This document shows, in pieces, positions 1 to 8,398 of a DNA stretch of 33,878 nt (positions are counted from its first letter, which is position 1; each line of letters opens with the position of its first letter). The stretch comes from JAQUSX01 sp035446985. GTDB taxonomy: Bacteria > Bacillota > Clostridia > Christensenellales > CAG-314. The stretch spans positions 1-33,878 of the forward strand of contig DAOTGG010000009.1 of assembly GCA_035446985.1 (NCBI GenBank), read 5' to 3'. The notes beneath the pieces are model-generated. The model ran no database searches. It had not been told where the DNA came from and saw only the letters and a program-made list of their open reading frames with translations. A program made the translations under genes and the position numbers.

Positions 1-565
1 CGCCCGCGCCTATTTTACCGAAAGAAATATACGCCATCCAGCTTCTGCTGTTAAAGCCTTTCATCATATTTACAGTATAATCGTATTCGCCGCCGGGCAA
101 CTCCACGTGAAAAGTGGACGACTCTGTAGTTTGCCATATATAAGGACCAAGGTGACCTTGCGTTACGCCGCCAAGATAGAAAAAACCCTCTTTCGTGACC
201 GTTTTTTCCAAAGCGGGTTCAATTTTTTCATCATAAAAATTTTGTACGTCTTCTTTCGTATTAAACTCGGACAACTTAATTTCTAATTTTTTTGCCAAGC
301 CGTACGTTAAAGTTTTTCTTGCGGTATCTTCATCGATTTTTTTCCAAAAAATATCGTAATAATATTCTTGAAAATAAACTAAAATTTCGTTAACGGTTTT
401 ATTCCTAGACATTTTTAACAGCTTTCTAGGATTCGCTTCATAAAGATTATGGTATTTTTCAATCAACCTTTGATTGGTTGAACAGTTTTTGAGATAATCC
501 ACAGCCTCGATAAGTTTGCCTTGCAAAATAAATCCGAAATATTTGTTTTTGTCGTATACTTCCAA
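1..565 (-). CDS. Hypothetical protein, tandem paralogue A (partial, C-terminus outside window)
   Basis: The reading frame is open from a TTG at 565 to the left edge (about 188 codons). I chose the TTG because a GGAGG lies 7 bases upstream (573-577) and no in-frame ATG is placed as well. The protein begins LEVYDKNKYF and aligns almost end to end with the product of the neighbouring gene (754-1718). Shared blocks include KLIEAVDY, NEILxYFQEYYYD, DEDTARKTL, EPALEKTVTKEGFFY and GHLGPYIWQTTE. The C-terminal half is missing only because the window ends. No signal peptide or membrane segment is visible in this part. I do not recognise the family. It has its own upstream promoter-like block, and the terminator of paralogue B lies between the two genes, so they are probably separate transcription units. 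Confidence 0.8.
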   Translation of the reverse strand, partial: MEVYDKNKYFGFILQGKLIEAVDYLKNCSTNQRLIEKYHNLYEANPRKLLKMSRNKTVNEILVYFQEYYYDIFWKKIDEDTARKTLTYGLAKKLEIKLSEFNTKEDVQNFYDEKIEPALEKTVTKEGFFYLGGVTQGHLGPYIWQTTESSTFHVELPGGEYDYTVNMMKGFNSRSWMAYISFGKIGAG

Positions 566-629
566 AATAATCCCTCCGTTAGGTAAGTAAGATTTGTAAG
601 TAAACAATAACATAATTTTCAAAATAGAT

Positions 630-657
630 AAATCATAACGCAGCCCGTTTTTGTCAA
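630..657 (-). promoter_or_regulatory. Promoter-like block of paralogue A
   Basis: TTGACA (657-652) is followed by CGGGCT and TATGATTT. Nearly the same block precedes paralogue B at 1772-1799, so the promoter appears to have been duplicated with the gene. A clear -10 hexamer at standard spacing is not obvious (ATTTAT at 18 bp is the best candidate). Confidence 0.45.
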
Positions 658-692
658 TCATTAGTTGCGTTAAAATTTAATTAAAATAAAAT

Positions 693-722
693 AAAAACCC
701 CTTCGATTTTTAAGGGGTTTTT
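693..722 (-). terminator. Intrinsic terminator of paralogue B
   Basis: Stem AAAAACCCCTT (693-703) pairs with AAGGGGTTTTT (712-722) around an 8-base loop. Read on the minus strand it is followed by a T-rich run. It lies about 30 bp beyond the stop codon of the gene at 754-1718. Confidence 0.85.
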
Positions 723-753
723 GTAATTTTATTTTTGCATTTCTCCGTAATAT

Positions 754-1718
754 TTAAGAGTTTTCTTTATACTCATTTAGTAATTGCAAGGCCGCTTCGG
801 GGATTCTTTGTTTTTGTTCTTTCCATTTTTTCATATCAGACTCAAATTCAATATCGAATATTTTTTTTGATAAATTACTGATTAGCATATAAGAAGAATA
901 AGCCAGAGAATTATCGGGATCGTCTTTGCTTGCGTCCAACATAAAATTTTTGAAACTCGTCATATTTATAGCGTAAATCAACTGGACCAGCTTTGCGCGG
1001 TATTCCATATCTACCGCAGACATATCTTTAAAATGCTCGTAATCATAGGCGTGCTGCGCCGTGTGCTTTAAAAAGTCAATTTGGAAAATCGATTTTTTTA
1101 GTTCGGATTCGTCTTTCCATACGCAATTTAACGTTCTGTCTTCGCCCGTCCAACCGCTGATGCCGATACTGCCAAATGAAATATACGCCAGCCAGCTTCT
1201 GCTGATAAAACCTTTCAAAATATTTACGGTGTACTTATATTTACCGCTGGGCAGCTCCACATGAAAAACTTTCGGCTCGGTCGTTTGCCATATATAAGGA
1301 CCCAGGTGACCGCGCGTGTCGCCGCCGCGATAGAAAAAGCCCTCTTTCGTAACAGTTTTTTCCAAAGCGGGTTCTATTTTTTCATCAAAAAAATTCTGCA
1401 TGTCTTCTTTTGTATTTAGCTCGGGTACTATAATTTCCAATTGTTTCGCCAAACCGTATGCCAGAGTTTTTCTTGCTGTATCCTCGTCAATTTTTGCCCA
1501 AAAAACGTCATAGTAATATTCCTGAAAATAAGCTAAAATCTCGTTAACTGTTTTACTCTGGGACATTTTTAACAGCTTTCTAGGCTCCGCTTCATAAAGT
1601 TTTCGGTATTTTTCCGCTAATCTTCGGGTGGTAGAAAAACCTTTGACATAGTCCACCGCTTCGATAAGTTTTTCTTGTAAAACTAATTCTAAATATTTTT
1701 TTCTTCGTATTTTTCCAA
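754..1718 (-). CDS. Hypothetical protein, tandem paralogue B (apparent frameshift at N-terminus)
   Basis: The main frame encodes about 320 residues. A GGAGG (1724-1728) sits 5 bases before a TTG at 1718, matching the start of paralogue A. From that TTG the frame reads LEKYEEK and then stops at 1689-1691. One extra A in the A7 tract (1696-1702) would restore LEKYEEKKYLELVLQ, which aligns with paralogue A. An uninterrupted frame also extends upstream to an ATG at 1779, but that ATG lies inside the promoter-like block and has no ribosome binding site. The C-terminal half contains HTAQHAYDY followed by DMEYRAKLVQLIY, which resembles a zinc-peptidase HExxH helix with the catalytic Glu replaced by Thr. 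That reading is speculative. No signal peptide or membrane segment is apparent. The function is unknown. Confidence 0.75.
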
Positions 1719-1771
1719 AGTATCCTCCGCAACCAATGTAATTATGACTTATTAATACTTTACAATAAAAT

Positions 1772-1799
1772 AAAATCATATTAAGCCCGATTTTGTCAA
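1772..1799 (-). promoter_or_regulatory. Promoter-like block of paralogue B
   Basis: TTGACA (1799-1794) followed by CGGGCT and TATGATTTT, near-identical to the block at 630-657. The ATG at 1779 is part of this block, so it is unlikely to be transcribed as a start codon. Confidence 0.45.
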
Positions 1800-1845
1800 C
1801 CTATTAGTTTGATTTTTTCTTTAAACTAAGCTATTGCCAAAAAAT

Positions 1846-1878
1846 AAAACCCCTTTGCTTATTTAACAAAGGGGTTTT
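1846..1878 (-). terminator. Intrinsic terminator of ppdK
   Basis: Stem AAAACCCCTTTG (1846-1857) pairs with CAAAGGGGTTTT (1867-1878). On the minus strand a T-rich run follows. It lies about 25 bp after the ppdK stop. Confidence 0.85.
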
Positions 1879-1903
1879 TTGCTATTTTAAAATAATTCTA
1901 AAA

Positions 1904-4534
1904 TTAGTTTTTAGGATTTTTGATTGCCGCTTGAGCAGCAGCCAAACGAGCGATAGGAACTCTGAAAGGCGAGCATGAAACGTATTCAAGACCTACGTTG
2001 TGGCAGAACTCGATAGACGAAGGATCGCCGCCGTGTTCGCCGCAGATACCTGTCTTTAATTTCGGTCTGGTTTCTTTACCTTCTTTAACAGACATTTTTA
2101 TCAGTCTGCCAACGCCTATTTGGTCGACTCTTGCAAACGGATCGCTTTCGAAAATCTTTTTCGCGTAATAATCGGGCAGGAATTTTCCAGCGTCGTCGCG
2201 TGAGAAACCGAAAGTCATTTGTGTAAGGTCGTTTGTGCCAAAGCTGAAAAATTCCGCAGCTTTTGCGATTTCGCCTGACGTTAACGCAGCTCTGGGTATT
2301 TCTATCATTGTGCCTACGAGATACTTAAATTCGGTTTTGTTTTCTTCCATAACCTTTTTAGCGGTTTCGTCAACGATAGCTTTTACGTATTCAAGCTCTT
2401 TTACGTCGCCTACAAGCGGTATCATAATTTCGGGTATTACGTTAATGCCTTCTTTACGAACGTTGATTGCGGCTTCAATTACGGCGCGTGTTTGCATTTT
2501 TGCTATTTCGGGGAAAGTGATAGAAAGTCTGCAGCCGCGGTGACCGAGCATCGGGTTGAATTCGTGAAGTTTTGTAATAGTTGATTTGAGCTTTTCAACC
2601 GTGATTTTCATTTCTTTCGCTATTTTTACGATATCTTCTTCTTTTGTGGGCAAAAATTCGTGCAGCGGCGGGTCTAAGAAACGGATAGTAACGGGACGGT
2701 CCTGCATAGCTCTGAAAATGCCTTCAAAGTCTGCTCTTTGGAATTTGAGTAATTTTGACAATGCTTTTTCTCTTTCTTCCAAAGTATCGGAAACTATCAT
2801 TTCTCTCATGGGTTGGATACGGTCCTTGCCAAAGAACATATGCTCTGTACGGCATAGACCAATACCTTGCGCGCCAAAATCAACCGCTACTTCAGCGTCG
2901 TGCGGTGTGTCGGCGTTGGTGCGGACTTTCAAAGTACGGAACTTGTCAGCCAAATCCATAATGATACCAAAGTCGCCTGCGATTTGCGGAGGAACGGTTT
3001 CGAGCGCGCCTTCGTAAATATTGCCTGTGCTGCCGTCAAGAGAAATAACTTCGCCTTCGACAAATTTTCTGTCTTTGATATAGAAGAAATCTTGATCCTC
3101 TTCGATTTTGAGGTCAGGGCAGCCCGATACGCAGCAACGACCCATACCGCGGGCAACAACCGCCGCGTGTGAGGTCATACCGCCGCGAGCGGTCAAAATA
3201 CCTTGCGAAACAGCCATTCCTTCGATGTCTTCGGGGGAAGTTTCAAGTCTTACTATAATAATTTTCGCGTTTTTATCTTTTTCGAGTATTTGCAAAGCTC
3301 TTTTTGCAGATGTGCAAACTATGCCGCTTGCAGCTCCCGGAGAAGCAGCCAAGCCTTGAGAAATAGGTTTTGCTTCGGTAAGTTTTTTTGCGTCGAACTG
3401 CGGGTGAAGCAATGCGTCCAGCGACTTTGGCTCGATGCGCATTACAGCTTCTGTTTCGCTGATGATGCCCTTATTAAGCATATCTACAGCGATTTTGAGT
3501 GCAGCTGCTGGTGTGCGTTTGCCGTTACGTGTTTGAAGCATATAAAGTTTGCCTTTTTCAATAGTAAACTCCATATCCTGCATATCGCGGTAATGATTTT
3601 CCAATGTATCGCAAATTTTTACGAACTGAGCGAAAACTTCGGGATTTTGTTTTTCGAGTTCCGCGATAGGTTGCGGAGTTCTGATACCAGCGACTACGTC
3701 TTCGCCTTGAGCGTTCATCAAATATTCGCCGAACAACGCTTTTTCGCCTGTTGCGGGGTTGCGTGTGAAAGCTACGCCCGTGCCGCTGTCGTTACCCATA
3801 TTGCCGAATACCATTGATTGTACGTTAACGGCTGTGCCCCAGTTGCCCGGGATATCGTTCATTCTTCTGTAATATATCGCTCTGGGGTTGTCCCAAGAAC
3901 GGAAAACAGCCAAAACCGCCGCCATAAGCTGGTCGATGGGGTCTTGTGGGAAATCTTGTTTTAATTCTTTTTTATAAAGTTCTTTGAATTTTACCACTAC
4001 TTCTTTCAAGTCGTCAGCGGTTAAATCCGTGTCGAATTTTACGCCTTTATTTTCTTTGAATTTGTCCAAAATTCTTTCAAAATTGCTTTTGGGCAGTTCC
4101 ATAACAACGTCTGAAAACATTTGAATAAATCTGCGATAGCTGTCGTAAGCGAATCTCACATTGTTCGTGAGTTTTGCCATTACTTCCACAGTTTGGTCGT
4201 TCAAGCCAAGGTTAAGGATTGTGTCCATCATACCAGGCATAGAAGCGCGCGCGCCGCTCCTGACCGAAACTAAAAGCGGATTAGTTGTGTCGCCGAGTTT
4301 TTTGCCGAGTTTTTTCTCTGTGATTTCAAGCGCGTCGAAAATTTGTTTATTTATTTCGTCGCTAAGTTTTTTTCCATTTTCGTAATAACTGTTGCAGGCC
4401 TCTGTGGTGATAGTAAATCCGTCGGGCACGGGCAATCCGAGATTCTTCATTTCAGCCAGATTTGCGCCCTTGCCGCCCAACAACTCTCTCATAGAACCGT
4501 TGCCTTCGCTAAACAGATAGACGTACTTTGTCAT
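1904..4534 (-). CDS. ppdK: Pyruvate, phosphate dikinase
   Basis: Cytosolic enzyme interconverting pyruvate + ATP + Pi and PEP + AMP + PPi. The 876 residues match the family's usual length of about 875. The N-terminal ATP-grasp part begins VYLFSEG, GGKGANLAEM, and contains the glycine/arginine loop SVRSGARASMPGMMDT. The central phosphohistidine domain has GGMTSHAAVVARGMG with the catalytic His. The C-terminal PEP-binding TIM barrel contains GLCRTEHMFF, MLGHRGCRL, FSFGTNDLTQMTFGFSRDD and the active-site Cys in GICGEHGGDP. The start has a GGAGG about 9 bases upstream. The gene is monocistronic between its own promoter and terminator. In Clostridia this enzyme commonly works in PPi-dependent glycolysis or gluconeogenesis, and the direction here cannot be told from sequence. 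All key residues seem present. Confidence 0.98.
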   Translation of the reverse strand: MTKYVYLFSEGNGSMRELLGGKGANLAEMKNLGLPVPDGFTITTEACNSYYENGKKLSDEINKQIFDALEITEKKLGKKLGDTTNPLLVSVRSGARASMPGMMDTILNLGLNDQTVEVMAKLTNNVRFAYDSYRRFIQMFSDVVMELPKSNFERILDKFKENKGVKFDTDLTADDLKEVVVKFKELYKKELKQDFPQDPIDQLMAAVLAVFRSWDNPRAIYYRRMNDIPGNWGTAVNVQSMVFGNMGNDSGTGVAFTRNPATGEKALFGEYLMNAQGEDVVAGIRTPQPIAELEKQNPEVFAQFVKICDTLENHYRDMQDMEFTIEKGKLYMLQTRNGKRTPAAALKIAVDMLNKGIISETEAVMRIEPKSLDALLHPQFDAKKLTEAKPISQGLAASPGAASGIVCTSAKRALQILEKDKNAKIIIVRLETSPEDIEGMAVSQGILTARGGMTSHAAVVARGMGRCCVSGCPDLKIEEDQDFFYIKDRKFVEGEVISLDGSTGNIYEGALETVPPQIAGDFGIIMDLADKFRTLKVRTNADTPHDAEVAVDFGAQGIGLCRTEHMFFGKDRIQPMREMIVSDTLEEREKALSKLLKFQRADFEGIFRAMQDRPVTIRFLDPPLHEFLPTKEEDIVKIAKEMKITVEKLKSTITKLHEFNPMLGHRGCRLSITFPEIAKMQTRAVIEAAINVRKEGINVIPEIMIPLVGDVKELEYVKAIVDETAKKVMEENKTEFKYLVGTMIEIPRAALTSGEIAKAAEFFSFGTNDLTQMTFGFSRDDAGKFLPDYYAKKIFESDPFARVDQIGVGRLIKMSVKEGKETRPKLKTGICGEHGGDPSSIEFCHNVGLEYVSCSPFRVPIARLAAAQAAIKNPKN

Positions 4535-4590
4535 ATTATTTCCTCCATTGAATAATTTGTCAAAAAAATTAAAAAAGTTTTATATTCGCT

Positions 4591-4619
4591 ATTTTACAAT
4601 AAAATCGTTATTTACACAA
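4591..4619 (-). promoter_or_regulatory. Probable sigma-A promoter of ppdK
   Basis: TTGTGT (4619-4614), 17-bp spacer, TAAAAT (4596-4591). The predicted start near 4584 gives a leader of about 50 nt that carries the GGAGG of ppdK. This is a conventional SD-led arrangement, in contrast to the leaderless genes elsewhere in the window. Confidence 0.55.
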
Positions 4620-4666
4620 ATGAATTTAAGTAGAAATTTATTTAAGGCTAGATTTATGAAAAAATC

Positions 4667-5392
4667 CTATAATTCCAAATATTGTTTCAAGCTTTTGATT
4701 TTTGCCATCGACTGCCCTATGTATTCGTCCAAAAGCGACAACGCTTTTTTTAGATAATCGTCTTTTATTTTTACCACGCCGAGCTTTTCGTAAGGCATTT
4801 CGTTAATCATTTTCAGCGTTGACATAACGGACGGCGCAATCTCCACGCTGTCGGCGGTGCGGCAGGCGGGACAGACGAAACAGGAAGAATTATAGTCAAG
4901 ATACATTCGGTCAAAATTGACGGAACGGCAAACGCCGCATTCGTCAAAATTCAGTTTGTAGCCAGAGTTTTCGAGATAATTTAAGATAAATTTAATTAAA
5001 GTTACTTTTGGATTGGTTTCGCCGACTAATAGCTGCAAGCCTTTTAATAGCAATAAAAAAACGGCGGGGTTGGGCTGTTTTTCGATTTCCAGTTGAGCTA
5101 TCATATCGAGCATTACCGCGCCGCTGTAAAATTTGTCGGTGTCGGCGCGTAAATCGTAAAAACTTTCCACTTGGGAGCAACCCGTCAAAACGTATTTATC
5201 GTAAGTAAGCGACAAAATATATTCGCCAAAACAAAAAGGCTCGACCGCGAATTTCAGCTTTGCGGTAGCCTTTTTTACCCCCTTAGCGATAACGCAAATT
5301 TTTCCGTATTCCACCGAATACAGCCAAGTCAGTTTATCGTTTTCTTTATAATCCGCCGACCTAAGAGCGATTGCGTTAGTCTTTATATCCAT
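4667..5392 (-). CDS. recO: DNA repair protein RecO
   Basis: RecO is a recombination mediator that helps load RecA onto SSB-coated single-stranded DNA in the RecF pathway. The 241 residues match the family length. The N-terminal OB fold begins MDIKTNAIALRSADYKENDKLTWLYS and continues with GKICVIAKGVKK. An alpha-helical domain follows. A zinc ribbon of Firmicutes RecO is visible as CGVCRS and CFVCPACRT. The ATG at 5392 lies inside the 3' end of yqzL (17-bp overlap), which implies translational coupling. It is the last gene of the yqfC-recO cluster. No hairpin terminator is evident before ppdK. Confidence 0.95.
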   Translation of the reverse strand: MDIKTNAIALRSADYKENDKLTWLYSVEYGKICVIAKGVKKATAKLKFAVEPFCFGEYILSLTYDKYVLTGCSQVESFYDLRADTDKFYSGAVMLDMIAQLEIEKQPNPAVFLLLLKGLQLLVGETNPKVTLIKFILNYLENSGYKLNFDECGVCRSVNFDRMYLDYNSSCFVCPACRTADSVEIAPSVMSTLKMINEMPYEKLGVVKIKDDYLKKALSLLDEYIGQSMAKIKSLKQYLEL

Positions 5393-5486
5393 TCGTTTCG
5401 TTTTTCTTCACTTTCTTGTAAAGCAAATAACAGTTGATATCGCCCGACCTAGTAAACATGTTCCAAAGAATGTCTTTTGTTTCCAC
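5376..5486 (-). CDS. yqzL: YqzL-like small protein (36 aa)
   Basis: A short frame starting with GTG at 5486 (GAGGTG about 6 bases upstream) encodes a 36-residue protein. It begins METKDILWNMFTRSGDINCY and continues LLYKKVKKNE. The W-x2-F-x2-(T/S)G-x-I-x-x-YLLYK pattern is that of the YqzL family (about 45 aa), which in Firmicutes sits between era and recO, exactly as here. The function is unknown. The stop overlaps recO by 17 bp. It is slightly shorter than the Bacillus protein because the C-terminal tail is cut early. The family assignment rests on my recognition of the motif plus gene order. Confidence 0.8.
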   Translation of the reverse strand: METKDILWNMFTRSGDINCYLLYKKVKKNETNGYKD

Positions 5487-5557
5487 CTATGTCACCTCAT
5501 AAATCTAAGCTTGGATTACTCTTAGCATAAACGGCGCGGGCGTTTTTTATTCCGCCA

Positions 5558-6454
5558 TTATTTGTCTTTGTAGCCTATTTCGTTTAACATATACGGATTG
5601 TCGCGCCAGTCCTCTTTTACCTTAACCCAAAGTGCCAGATACACTCTTGCGTCAAGCATTTTTTCGATAGACTGTCTTGCGCGTAAACCGATTTCTTTGA
5701 TATTTTTGCCTTGTTTTCCCAAGATTATCGGCTTGTGCGACTGTTTTTCCACAATAATATTAGCGTCAATGTCCCAGATAAGGGCGTTTTCATCATACTC
5801 CATTTTGTTCAGCACAATGCCGACGCCATGCGGGATTTCTTTTTCGCAGCAAAGCAGTATTTTTTCTCTAATGAGTTCGCACACGATATATCTTTCGGAT
5901 TTATCGGTGATGTCTTCTTCGGGGAAAAACATTTCGCTGCTTTTAAGATATTTTTTCAATCCGTTTTTAAGCTCGTCGATATTGCGGTTTCTTTTCGCCG
6001 ACACCGAATAAACCTCTTTGATTGCGGAAAATTCGTTAAGTTTGCTCAATTCGGGCATAAGTTTTTCGGGCTGCGCAATGTCCGTTTTTGTAATAGCGAC
6101 AACGAGCGGAATATTTTTTGCTCCGTATTTTTTTACAAGTTCTATTTCTTCTTCGCTTATGCCGTCGTGACCATCTATAACTAACAGAATACAGTCAACA
6201 TCAATGACCGCTCTTTCGATAGTTTTCGCCATATAGTCGCCCAAAGCGTTTTTTGGTTTGATACTGCCGGGCGTGTCGACAAAAACCATCTGGCAGTTTT
6301 CGTCAGTCCATATTCCCAAAACGGCGTCTCTTGTCGTCTGCGGCTTTGGGCTGACTATGGATATTTTTTGCTGTATAAGCGAATTTAAAAGCGTGGATTT
6401 TCCCGCGTTTGGTCTGCCTACGATAGCGATAAATCCCGATACAAAATTATTCAT
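5558..6454 (-). CDS. era: GTPase Era
   Basis: Essential GTPase that binds the 3' end of 16S rRNA during 30S subunit assembly. The 298 residues are typical. GTPase motifs are visible: G1 GRPNAGKST near residue 14, G2 in QTTRD, G3 DTPG and G4 TKTD. The C-terminal KH domain has the GKQGKNIKEIG motif. The ATG overlaps the ybeY stop by 4 bp (ATGA) with an AGAGAGG ribosome binding site inside ybeY. In many Firmicutes dgkA and cdd lie between ybeY and era, but here they are absent and the genes are directly coupled. Confidence 0.98.
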   Translation of the reverse strand: MNNFVSGFIAIVGRPNAGKSTLLNSLIQQKISIVSPKPQTTRDAVLGIWTDENCQMVFVDTPGSIKPKNALGDYMAKTIERAVIDVDCILLVIDGHDGISEEEIELVKKYGAKNIPLVVAITKTDIAQPEKLMPELSKLNEFSAIKEVYSVSAKRNRNIDELKNGLKKYLKSSEMFFPEEDITDKSERYIVCELIREKILLCCEKEIPHGVGIVLNKMEYDENALIWDIDANIIVEKQSHKPIILGKQGKNIKEIGLRARQSIEKMLDARVYLALWVKVKEDWRDNPYMLNEIGYKDK

Positions 6455-6936
6455 TTTACCTCTCTTGTGAGTTCCGCGCGGGCAAGGATTTCCGTTTGTT
6501 TTTGCTCCATTACACGAGCGTCGGCTTCGTTAATATGGTCGTAGCCCACTAAATGCAAATAGCCGTGCAACGCCAAAAAACATACTTCGCGTTTGTAGCT
6601 ATGTCCGTACTCTGTCGCTTGCTTCTTCGCTCTGTCGCGGCAGATAACAATGTCTCCGAGTGACAGTCTGCCTGTGCGCTCGTCGACGTCCACGGCGTTA
6701 TTTTCAAGCGAAACAGGCTCTCCAGCCACGGCGTCAATAAGCGGAAAACTCAATACGTCTGTAACGTCGTCGACTTTTCGAAATTCGTAATTAAGCGACC
6801 TAATTTGCTCGGGATTGATAAACGAAACGGCGATTTCGAGATTATCGGGCTGCAATAAAAAAACGTTCGCCGTTTTCAAAACTTTTGTTATAAATATTCT
6901 TTCAATTAAGTTAGCGTTATATAATTTTATTTTCAT
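6451..6936 (-). CDS. ybeY: Endoribonuclease YbeY
   Basis: Metal-dependent single-strand endoribonuclease involved in 16S rRNA 3' maturation and ribosome quality control. The 161 residues match the family. The zinc motif H-x3-H-x5-H is seen as ALHGYLHLVGYDH near the C-terminus, and the upstream strands contain LNYEFRKVDDVTDVLSFP, a hallmark of the family. It starts only 4 bp after the pgpH stop with no good Shine-Dalgarno, so reinitiation is likely. It overlaps era by 4 bp. Confidence 0.97.
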   Translation of the reverse strand: MKIKLYNANLIERIFITKVLKTANVFLLQPDNLEIAVSFINPEQIRSLNYEFRKVDDVTDVLSFPLIDAVAGEPVSLENNAVDVDERTGRLSLGDIVICRDRAKKQATEYGHSYKREVCFLALHGYLHLVGYDHINEADARVMEQKQTEILARAELTREVK

Positions 6937-6940
6937 TTTT

Positions 6941-8398
6941 TTAGTCTTTATTTATCTTTTCATTGTTGACAAGTTTTGCCTTCGGGTATTTAATTCTTTC
7001 GTGTTTTATACCCATATAGGTGGTTATGATGGTCGATTTTATTATATCTATGTCTTTCATCGTTAGGTCGCAGTCGACAAACTGGTTAAAATTCATTCTT
7101 TCCGCGATTATGTTATTGACAATTTTCGCGGGATCTTCGCGGTTGCCTGCGCGTAAAGCCGCTTCCGCTGCGTCCGCTATCATAATAATACCGCTGATTT
7201 TGCTTGTGGGAATCGGTCCGTCGTAACGGTATTCGTCGTAAGGCAATTCTCCGTCGGTATATTTTTTCGCTTTTAGATAGAAAAATTTTAACGGCATCGT
7301 GCCGTGATGCTCGGAAATAACCCTTTCTATTTCAGGCGGCAAATGGTTTTCTCTCGCAAGCGTAAGTCCGTAAATTATGTGTTTTTTTATAGCCATAACG
7401 GAAGCTTCGGGTGTCAACTCGTCGTGCGGATTTACGCCGCCATTTTGATTTTCTGTAAAATAATTCGGATTTTTAAGTTTGCCTATATCGTGGTAATACG
7501 CGGCAGCTCTTGCCAAAAACGGGTTTTCACCGATAGCTACTGCGCACGCTTCGGCGTAATTTGCCACCGTTAAACAATGGTTGAACGTGCCCGGGGCTTC
7601 GTCGTACAAACGTTTTAACAACGCTTGTTCCGTATTAGCTAATTCGGACAAACGGAAGTTAGTCGACAAATTGAAAATTCTTTCAAATATAGGGACTAAT
7701 AAAAACATAAACATTACGCATAAAAATCCGCTTCCGAACGCCGTGCCGATATTTATGAAAAATGTTGTGGCATCGTATGAAACGCCGAATATGAAATAGC
7801 AAATAATAGTAGACAATACGGTGAATAAACTAAGCTGCAAGCCTACAAATATATAACGAATTCTGCGTGAATTTTTTGTGGTTAAGTATGACGCTATTAC
7901 GCTGCTGAACATTCCGCCGAATAGCGGATAATACAACTCTGACGGCGGCGCGGAAGAGAATAATAATTGCGCCGCAAAAAAAGCGAGTATCAAACTGAAA
8001 TTAGCAAAAAATCCAGTCTTGGAATCCAGCATAATAGAAGTTATTAGTCCGCATAAAGCGAACGGAGCTAAAAAAGTCAAGTTAAGTAAGTGCGCGAAAA
8101 GTATGATTAAGAATTGGCTAAGTACCATGGTAAGAGCGAGAGCGGCGCATTTTCTAAGCGATTTTGTTTCTTCGCTGTCGCTGTAGAGCATATAGTAGCA
8201 GGTACCCGCACAAAGCAAAATTAGAACGGTAATGTACATAAGGCTTTTTGAAAAAGTCAACGTCGTATCGGGCATAACGTAAAAAACGACTACTTCAAAA
8301 TACAGCAAAATGTACGCTAAAATAACTATCAAAACGGAATAAAGTTTTTTCATCCGTTTTTCTTTTTGTGTTTTATCTATAACGCAACTATTTTTCAT
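6941..8398 (-). CDS. pgpH: Short PgpH/YqfF-type 7TM-HD membrane phosphodiesterase
   Basis: Probable c-di-AMP phosphodiesterase. The first 15 residues are polar, followed by about eight hydrophobic segments up to residue ~240. The C-terminal HD domain contains FNHCLTVANYAE, YYHDIGKLKNP, the E-HHG segment (ISEHHGTMP) and a late Asp in MIADAAEAALR. The family usually has about 700 residues, with an extracytoplasmic 7TMR-HDED domain between the first helix and the 7TM core. Here only about 15 residues separate helix 1 from the next helix, so that domain is missing and the protein has 485 residues. Start ATG 8398 has AGGAGA upstream inside phoH (11-bp overlap). An alternative ATG lies at 8353 with a weaker site. 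The position after phoH supports the assignment. Confidence 0.9.
   Translation of the reverse strand: MKNSCVIDKTQKEKRMKKLYSVLIVILAYILLYFEVVVFYVMPDTTLTFSKSLMYITVLILLCAGTCYYMLYSDSEETKSLRKCAALALTMVLSQFLIILFAHLLNLTFLAPFALCGLITSIMLDSKTGFFANFSLILAFFAAQLLFSSAPPSELYYPLFGGMFSSVIASYLTTKNSRRIRYIFVGLQLSLFTVLSTIICYFIFGVSYDATTFFINIGTAFGSGFLCVMFMFLLVPIFERIFNLSTNFRLSELANTEQALLKRLYDEAPGTFNHCLTVANYAEACAVAIGENPFLARAAAYYHDIGKLKNPNYFTENQNGGVNPHDELTPEASVMAIKKHIIYGLTLARENHLPPEIERVISEHHGTMPLKFFYLKAKKYTDGELPYDEYRYDGPIPTSKISGIIMIADAAEAALRAGNREDPAKIVNNIIAERMNFNQFVDCDLTMKDIDIIKSTIITTYMGIKHERIKYPKAKLVNNEKINKD

Noticed and set aside
2235..3817. Several open frames on the plus strand across ppdK
   Set aside because: They lie antisense to a complete, highly conserved ppdK, have no ribosome binding sites and encode no recognisable protein.
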